NCBI GenBank assembly: GCA_025464545.1
Contig: JAODMA010000116.1
Span: forward strand, 1-5,664
Direction of reading: 5' to 3'
From: Arthrobacter sp.
GTDB lineage: Bacteria > Actinomycetota > Actinomycetes > Actinomycetales > Micrococcaceae
DNA: 5,664 nucleotides
Shown here: in pieces, positions 5,230 to 5,664 of the stretch
How the letters are laid out: each line of letters opens with the position of its first letter
Numbering within the stretch: position 1 is the first letter of the stretch
Position numbers and translations under genes: made by a program
Notes under the pieces: generated by a model
The model's input: the letters and a program-made list of their open reading frames with translations, nothing else
Databases searched by the model: none
Told to the model about the DNA's origin: nothing

Positions 5230-5664
5230 TTAGCGTGCGGCCACCGAGGCCCGCAGCTTCTCGGTCAGCCGCAGCAGCTCCTGCTGTTCGGCCGTGCTGA
5301 GGGCCGGGCCCACGAGGGCGGCGATGTCGCGGACATGTTCCCGGCCTATCTGCTTCTGGAGATCCCAGCCGGCCTCCGTGAGTTTGATCAGCACTCCCCG
5401 TCCGTCGTCAGGGGCAGGCATCCGTTCCACGTAGCCGCGCTTTTCGAGCCGTTCGACGAGCCGGCTCAGGCTGGACTGGCTCAGCAGCACATGGTCGTTG
5501 AGCTCGTTCAGGCGCAGCCACCCGGACGGACAGCGGGAAAGCGTGAACAGTACGTCGTACTCGTTGACGGCGAGGCTCTTGAACGCCGGACCCGCCTGCA
5601 GCCGGCGCATCACGGCCACCTGGGCGCGGAACAGGGATTCCCAGGTCTCCGCGGCGAGGCGCAC
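5230..5664 (-). CDS. MarR-family winged-helix transcriptional regulator, possibly 5'-truncated at the window edge
   Basis: The 144 residues visible match MarR proteins, dimeric repressors or activators that often respond to phenolic compounds, antibiotics or oxidants. Visible parts are an N-terminal dimerisation helix (about 5-24), a helix with VNEYDVLFTLSRCP (33-46), the helix-turn-helix with LSQSSLSRLVERLEKRGYVE (61-80), the wing PAPDDGRG (83-90) followed by VLIKLTEAG, and a C-terminal dimerisation helix (about 125-143). The wing Asp and Arg that form the DNA-contact turn are conserved. C45 is the only cysteine, so a one-Cys redox switch is possible but not shown. The first readable codon is a GTG at the very edge; MarR proteins are usually 140-160 residues, so this may be the true start or an internal valine with a few residues missing. 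Its promoter and target genes lie right of the window. It runs against the transglutaminase gene, so operon membership with it is excluded. Confidence 0.9.
   Translation of the reverse strand: MRLAAETWESLFRAQVAVMRRLQAGPAFKSLAVNEYDVLFTLSRCPSGWLRLNELNDHVLLSQSSLSRLVERLEKRGYVERMPAPDDGRGVLIKLTEAGWDLQKQIGREHVRDIAALVGPALSTAEQQELLRLTEKLRASVAAR

Noticed and set aside
1..5664. CRISPR arrays, tRNA or rRNA genes, insertion sequences, integrase sites, toxin-antitoxin or defence genes
   Set aside because: No spaced direct repeats, cloverleaf sequence, transposase-like protein or terminal repeats were seen on either strand, apart from the single palindrome at 2116-2182.

Overview
This is a high-GC stretch with the look of an actinobacterial chromosome, most likely Micrococcaceae (Arthrobacter or a relative). 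The reasons are strong G/C preference at third codon positions, GTG/TTG start candidates, short or coupled gene junctions, two start codons placed as in leaderless transcripts, and a DUF1684 gene of a type common in actinobacteria. The genus is an inference; no rRNA or marker gene is present. Nothing here looks horizontally acquired: there is no transposase, phage gene, tRNA, CRISPR array or evident plasmid function.

Layout, left to right. (1) Positions 3-2134, plus strand: the 3' part of nadC (quinolinate phosphoribosyltransferase, NAD synthesis), followed almost without a gap by an IscS/NifS-type cysteine desulfurase. The pair fits the known arrangement in which a dedicated desulfurase serves the [4Fe-4S] enzyme NadA of the same pathway; nadA and nadB would be expected just left of the window. 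(2) Positions 2116-2182: a 67-nt imperfect palindrome that covers the last codons and stop of the desulfurase and lies between two convergent genes. (3) Positions 3354-2190, minus strand: a DUF1684 protein and, 4 nt downstream, a four-helix GtrA-like membrane protein. (4) Positions 3355-3491: a 137-bp divergent promoter region in which both genes show TACGCT, 6 nt, ATG. (5) Positions 3492-4313, plus strand: a lipoprotein with an S/T/P/A/G-rich linker and a C-terminal globular domain, followed by two tandem hairpins. (6) Positions 4397-5203, plus strand: a cytoplasmic transglutaminase-like protein with an intact Cys-His-Asp triad. (7) Positions 5230-5664, minus strand: a MarR-family regulator reaching the right edge.

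The genes fall into at least four transcription units (nadC-desulfurase; DUF1684-gtrA; lipoprotein; transglutaminase), plus the convergent marR. Only the first has an obvious functional logic. I see no convincing new multi-gene system. The features most worth checking are the 67-nt palindrome, which may be a dispersed repeat that supplies the desulfurase stop codon, and the paired leaderless promoters.
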